Shown here piece by piece: positions 59,894 to 64,000 of a DNA stretch of 64,000 bases; the stretch's first letter is position 1; every line of letters starts with the position of its first letter. The notes below the pieces were generated by a model, which was given only the letters and a program-made list of their open reading frames with translations, searched no databases and was not told where the DNA came from. Source of the stretch: Saccoglossus kowalevskii (lineage: Eukaryota; Hemichordata; Enteropneusta; Harrimaniidae); NCBI RefSeq assembly GCF_000003605.2, contig NW_003157454.1, positions 1 to 64,000 on the forward strand. The letters run 5' to 3'. Made by a program: the position numbers and the translations under genes.

Positions 59894-61620
59894 GCTTAGG
59901 TTGCACTAATGGGTATCCAGTTTTCAGAGCAAGTCATTGGTATAGGTAGCACTAATGGGTATCCAGTATTCAGAGCAAGGCATTGGTATAGGTTGCACTA
60001 ATGGGTATCCAGTATTCAGAGCTAGGCATTGGTATAGGTTGCACTGATGGGTATCCAGTATTCAGAGCATTGCATTGGTATAGGGTGCACTAATGGGTAT
60101 CCATTATTCAGAGTTAGGCATTGGTATAGGTTGCACTAATGGGTATCCATTATTCAGAGCTAGGCATTGGTTTAGGATACACTAATGGGTATCCAGTATT
60201 AAGAGCAATGCATTGGTATAGGTTGCACTAATGGGTATCCATTATTCAGTGCTAGGCATTGGTTTAGGGTACACTAATGGGTATCTAGTATTCAGAGCAA
60301 TGCATTGGTATAGGTTGCACTAATAAGTATCCAGTATTCAGAACTAGGCATTGGTTTAGGGTACACTAATGGGTATTCAGTATTCAGAGCAATGCATTGG
60401 TATAGGTTGCACTAATGGGTATCCAGTATTTAGAGCTAGGCATTGGTATAGGTTGCACTAATGGGTATCCAGTATTCAGAGCTAGGCATTGGTATAGGGT
60501 AAACTAATGGGTATCCAGTATTCAGAGCTAGGCATTGGTTTAGGTTGCACTATTGGGTATCCAGTATTCAGAGCGAGGCATTGGTATAGGTTGCACTAAT
60601 GGGTATCCAGTATTCAGAGCTAGGCATTGGTATAGGGTACACTAATGGGTATCCAGTATTCAGAGCTAGGCATTGGTATAGGTTGCACTAATGGGTATCC
60701 AGTATTCAGAGCAATGCATTGGTATAGGCTGCACTAATGGGTATCCAGTATTCAGAGCTAGGCAATGGTATAGGGTGCACTAATGGGTATCCAGTATTCA
60801 GAACTAGGCATTGGTATATGTTGCACTAATGGGTATCCAGGCATTGGTTTAGGTTGCACTAATGGGTATCCAGTATTCAGAGCTAGGCATTGGTTTTGGT
60901 TGCACTAATGGGTATCCAGTATTCAGAGCGAGGCATTGGTATAGGTTGCACTAATGGGTATCCAGTATTCAGAGCAAGGCATTGGTATAGGGTACACTGA
61001 TGGGTATAAAGTATTCAGAGCTAGGCATTGGTATAGGGTACACTAATGGGTATCCAGTATTCAGAGCTAGGCATTGGTATAGGGTACACTAATGGGTATC
61101 CAGTATTCAGAGCTAGGCATTGGTATAGGTTGCACTAATGGGTATCCAGTTTTCAGAGCTAGGCATTGGTATAGGTTGCACTAATGGGTATCCAGTATTC
61201 AGAGCTAGGCATTGGTATAGGGTACACTAATGGGTATCCAGTATTCAGAGCTAGGCATTGGTATAGGTTGCACTAATGGGTATCAAGTATTCAGAGCTAG
61301 GCATTGGTTTAGGTTGCACTAATGGGTATCCAGTATTCAGAGCGAGGCATTGGTATATGTTGCACTAATGGGTATCCAGTATTCAGAGCTAGGCATTGAT
61401 ATAGGGTACACTAATGGGTATCCAGTATTCAGAGCTAGGCATTGGTATAGGGTACACTAACGGGTATCCAGTAATCAGAGCTAGGCATTGGTATAGGGTA
61501 CACTAATGGGTCTCCAGTATTCAGAGCTAGGCATTGGTATAGGTTGCACTAATGGGTATCCAGTATTCAGAGCTAGGCATTGGTATAGGTTGCACTAATG
61601 GGTATCCAGTATTCAGAGCG
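59894..61620 (+). repeat. Long block shared with 23.82-25.45 kb, copy 2
   Basis: GGCTTAGG, CCAGTTTTC with GCAAGTCATTGG, GGTAGCAC, the dimer tract, GGCTGCAC, GGCAATGG, the 33-bp short unit (60841), TTTTGG, GATGGGTATAAAG, GTATATG and TAACGGG (61448) repeat copy 1 in order. Offsets are 36,073 bp at the start and 36,165 bp at the short unit, so exactly two monomers (92 bp) were gained here or lost there. The extra units lie near 60.42-60.53 kb. Confidence 0.9.
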
Positions 61621-62308
61621 AGGCATTGGTATATGTTGCACTAATGGGTATCCAGTATTCAGAGCTAGGCATTGATATAGGGTACACTAATGGGTATCCA
61701 GTATTCAGAGCTAGGCATTGGTATAGGGTACACTAATGGGTATCCAGTAATCAGAGCTAGGCATTGGTATAGGGTACACTAATGGGTATCCAGTATTCAG
61801 AGCTAGGCATTGGTATAGGTTGCACTAATGGGTATCCAGTATTCAGAGCAAGGCATTGGTATAGGGTACACTAATGGGTATCCAGTATTCAGAGCAATGC
61901 ATTGGTATAGGGTACACTAATGGGTATCCAGTATTCAGAGCTAGGCATTGGTATAGGTTGCACTAATGGGTATCCAGTATTCAGAGCAAGGCATTGGTAT
62001 AGGGTACACTAATGGGTATCCAGTATTCAGAGCTAGGCATTGGTATAGGGTACACTAATGGGTATCCAGTATTCAGAGCTAGGAATTGGTATAGGTTCCA
62101 CTAATGGGTATCCAGTATTCAGAGCTAGGCATTGGTATAGGTTGCACTAATGGGTATCCAGTATTCAGAGCTAAACATTGGTATAGGGTAAACTAATGGG
62201 TATCCAGTATTCAAAGCTAGGCATAGGTATAGGTTGCACTAATGGGTATCCAGTATTCAGGGCTAGGAATTGGTATAGGTTGCACTAATTGGTATCCACT
62301 ATTCAGAG

Positions 62309-62447
62309 TTAAGCATTGGTTTAGGTTGCATTAATGGGTATCCAGTATTCAGAGTTAGGCATTGGTATAGGTTGCACTCATGGGTATCCAGTATTCAGAG
62401 TTAGGCATTGGTTTAGGTTGCATTAATGGGTATCCAATATTCAGAGT
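62309..62447 (+). repeat. Patch with six C-to-T differences, all at CTA
   Basis: Compared with the matching block at 49141, this copy has T for C at 62309, 62331, 62355, 62401, 62423 and 62447. Each changes CTA to TTA on the + strand: four in GAGCTA and two in CACTAAT. Every CTA between 62305 and 62450 is changed, while CTA at 62285, 62299 and 62467 is intact. The only other difference I see is one lost A at 62452. The rest of the matching block is unaltered. Confidence 0.85.
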
Positions 62448-62460
62448 TAGGCTTGGTTTA

Positions 62461-64000
62461 GGTTGCACTAATGGGTATCCAGTATTCAGAGCTAGGCATT
62501 GGTATAGGTTGCACTAATGGGTATCCATTATTCAGAGCTAGGAATTGGTATAGGGTACACTAATGGGTATCCAGTATTCAGAGCTAGGCATTGGTTTAGC
62601 TTACACTAATGGGTATCTAGTATTCAAAGCTAGATATTGGTATAGGTTGCACTAATGGGTACCCAGTATTCAGAGCTAGGCATTGGTTTAGGTTGCACTA
62701 ATGGGTATCCAGTATTCAGAGTTAGGCATTGGTATAGGTTGCACTAATGGGTATCCAATATTCAGAGCTAGGCATTGGTATAGGTTGCACTAATTGGTAT
62801 CCTCTATTCAGAGCTAGGCATTGGTTTAGGTTGCACTAATGGGTATCCAGTATTCAGAGCTAGGCATTGGTATAGGTTGCACTAATGGGTATCCACTATT
62901 CAGAGCTAGGCATTGGTTTAGGTTGCACTAATGGGTATCCAGTATTCAGAGCTAGGCATTGGTATAGGTTGCACTAACGGGTATCCAGTATTCAGAGCTA
63001 GGCATTGGTAAAGGTTGCACTAATGGGTATCCAGTATTCCGAGCTAGGCATTGGTATAGGGTATACTAATAGGTATCCAGTATTCAGAGCTAGGCATTGG
63101 TTTAGGTTGCACTAATGGGTATTCAGTATTCTGAGCTAGGCATTGGTATAAGTTGCACTAATGGGTACCCAGTATTCAGAGCTAGGCATTGGTTTAGGTT
63201 GCACTAATCGGTATCCAGTATTCAGAGTTAGGCATTGGTATAGGTTGCACTAATGGGTATCCAGTATTCAGAGCGAGGCATTGGTATAGGTTGCACTAAT
63301 TGGTATCCAGAATTCAGAGCTAGGCATTGGTACAGGTTGCACTAATGGGTATCCAGTATCCAGAGCTAGGCATCGGTATAGGTTGCACTAATGGGTATCC
63401 AGTATTCAGAGCTAGGCATTAGTTTAGGGTACACTAATGGGTATCCAGTATTCAGAGCGAAGCATTGGTATAGGTTGCACTAATGAGTATCCAGTATTCA
63501 GAGCTAGGCATTGGTATAGGTTCTACTAATGGGTATCCAGTATTCAGAGCTAGGCATTGGTATAGGTTGCACTAATGGGTCTCCAGTATTCAGAGCTAGG
63601 CATTGGTATATGGTAAACTAATGGGTATCCAGTATTCAAAGCTAGGCATTGGTATAGGTTGCACTAATGGGTATCCAGTATTCAGGGCTAGACATTGGTA
63701 TAGGTTGCACTAATGGGTATCCAGTATTCAGAGCTAGGCATTGGTATAGGGAAAACTAATGGGTATCCAGTATTCAGAGCTAGGCATTGGTATTGGGTGC
63801 ACTAATGGGTATCCAGTATTCAGAGCAAGACATTGGTATAGGGTACACTAATGGGTATCCAGTATTGAGAGCAATGCATTGGCATAGGTTGCACTAATGG
63901 GTATCCAGTATTCAGAGCTAGGCATTGGTTTAGGTTGCACTAATGGGTATCCAGTATTCAGAGCAATGCATTGGTATAGGGTACACTAATGGGTATCCCG
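62461..64000 (+). repeat. Mixed blocks to the window end
   Basis: GCTTACAC, CAAAGCTAGATATTGG, KpnI-type TACCC, TATCCTC, TAAAGG, TTCTGAGC and TATAAG units lead to an EcoRI unit at 63310, then CATCGG, CATTAG, GAGCGAAGC, GTTCTACTAA, GGTCTCC, GGTATATGG, GGGAAAAC and GGTATTGGG (about 63791), as in the 40 kb and 54 kb regions. The array continues past base 64000. Confidence 0.8.

Larger units (their letters stand above)
1..64000 (+). repeat. 46-bp satellite array filling the whole window
   Basis: The whole window is made of head-to-tail copies of one unit. Successive CTAATGGGTATCC boxes are 46 bp apart almost everywhere, giving about 1,391 units in the window. All units read in the same direction and I found no inverted copy. 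No unique flank, transposon, microsatellite expansion or gene interrupts the array, and both window edges cut through it. Rare-variant markers tens of kilobases apart stay within a few bases of a multiple of 46, so length-changing events are few. Long homogeneous arrays like this are typical of eukaryotic heterochromatin; which chromosomal compartment is not visible here. I do not recognise the monomer as a named satellite family, and I have not searched any database. Confidence 0.98.

Noticed and set aside
1-64000. CRISPR array
   Set aside because: The units abut with no unique spacers, vary in sequence and number over a thousand. There is no leader and no cas gene.
1-64000. CENP-B box
   Set aside because: The motif requires CpG in its core and the consensus has none. 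The CpG variants (GAGCGAGG, TAACGGG, CATCGG) do not resemble it.
1-64000. TATA-like GGTATAGG and ATTA homeodomain-like cores as promoters
   Set aside because: They recur in each unit as part of the satellite. No transcript start, gene or non-repeat context supports a regulatory role.
1-64000. Transposon, LINE, SINE, LTR or viral remnants
   Set aside because: I looked for any stretch that leaves the 46-bp pattern, for terminal repeats and for target-site duplications and found none. All irregular places are small indels within monomers.

Overview
The whole 64 kb window is one uninterrupted tandem array of a satellite with a 46-bp monomer, about 1,391 units (64000/46). Every line I read fits the same head-to-tail unit on the + strand. 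I saw no inverted unit, no unique sequence, no transposon or LTR insertion, no RNA gene and no credible protein gene. The array is already running at base 1 and still running at base 64000, so neither edge is inside the window. A uniform array this long points to eukaryotic constitutive heterochromatin (centromeric, pericentromeric, subtelomeric or a large heterochromatic block). I cannot name the species from sequence alone.

The monomer is about 43% GC, has 13 G to 7 C on the + strand, and its consensus has no CpG. A consensus copy lies at 58105-58150. Most variation falls in four places: the junction box (GGTTGCAC, GGGTACAC, GGGTGCAC, GGCTGCAC, GGGAAAAC), the bases after TATC (CAGT, CATT, CACT, CAAT, CAGA), the tetramer after GAGC or GAGT (TAGG, GAGG, AAGG, AATG, CTGC), and the stretch after CATTGG (TATAGG, TTTAGG, TAAAGG, CATAGG). 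The parts CTAATGGGTATCC, ATTCAGAG and CATTGG change much less.

Above the monomer there is a mosaic of higher-order repeats (HORs). Distances between rare variant markers are very often exact multiples of 46. The clearest unit is a 23-monomer segment present four times (near 9.6, 19.3, 30.4 and 36.1 kb): three copies measure exactly 1072 bp between the same two markers and the fourth is exactly one monomer shorter. Adjacent duplications of 18, 19, 21, 22, 26, 30, 35 and 38 monomers occur elsewhere. Several tracts are 92-bp dimers in which an AATG monomer alternates with a TTTAGGGTACAC monomer.

Layout: 0-3 kb mixed A/B monomers; 3-6 kb dimer tract, then a 21/23-mer HOR; 6-9.3 kb a 38-monomer duplication; 9.6-10.7 kb first 23-mer HOR; 10.8-14.5 kb dimer tract and mixed blocks; 14.6-16 kb 18-mer pair; 16.8-17.1 kb a cluster of single-base deletions; 17.7-19.2 kb 19-mer pair; 19.3-21 kb second 23-mer HOR and dimer tract; 21-25.5 kb mixed blocks, the last repeated 36 kb downstream; 27.6-29.5 kb 26-mer pair; 30-37.6 kb third and fourth 23-mer HORs around a 30-mer pair; 38.5-42 kb a block shared with 11.5 kb and a 22-mer pair; 42-47 kb three blocks sharing a 9-bp duplication; 47-51.8 kb mixed; 51.8-54 kb 21-mer pair related to 8-9 kb; 54-58 kb mixed, with a second deletion cluster; 58.4-61.6 kb blocks shared with 0.8 kb and 23.8 kb; 62.3-62.45 kb a patch of six C-to-T differences.

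The window therefore records unequal exchange and block conversion, not a set of cooperating genes. The short open frames of about 60 codons follow from a 46-bp unit (46 = 1 mod 3) plus local indels. The points most worth checking are the 23-mer HOR, the C-to-T patch, and the two single-base-deletion clusters, which look like consensus errors.
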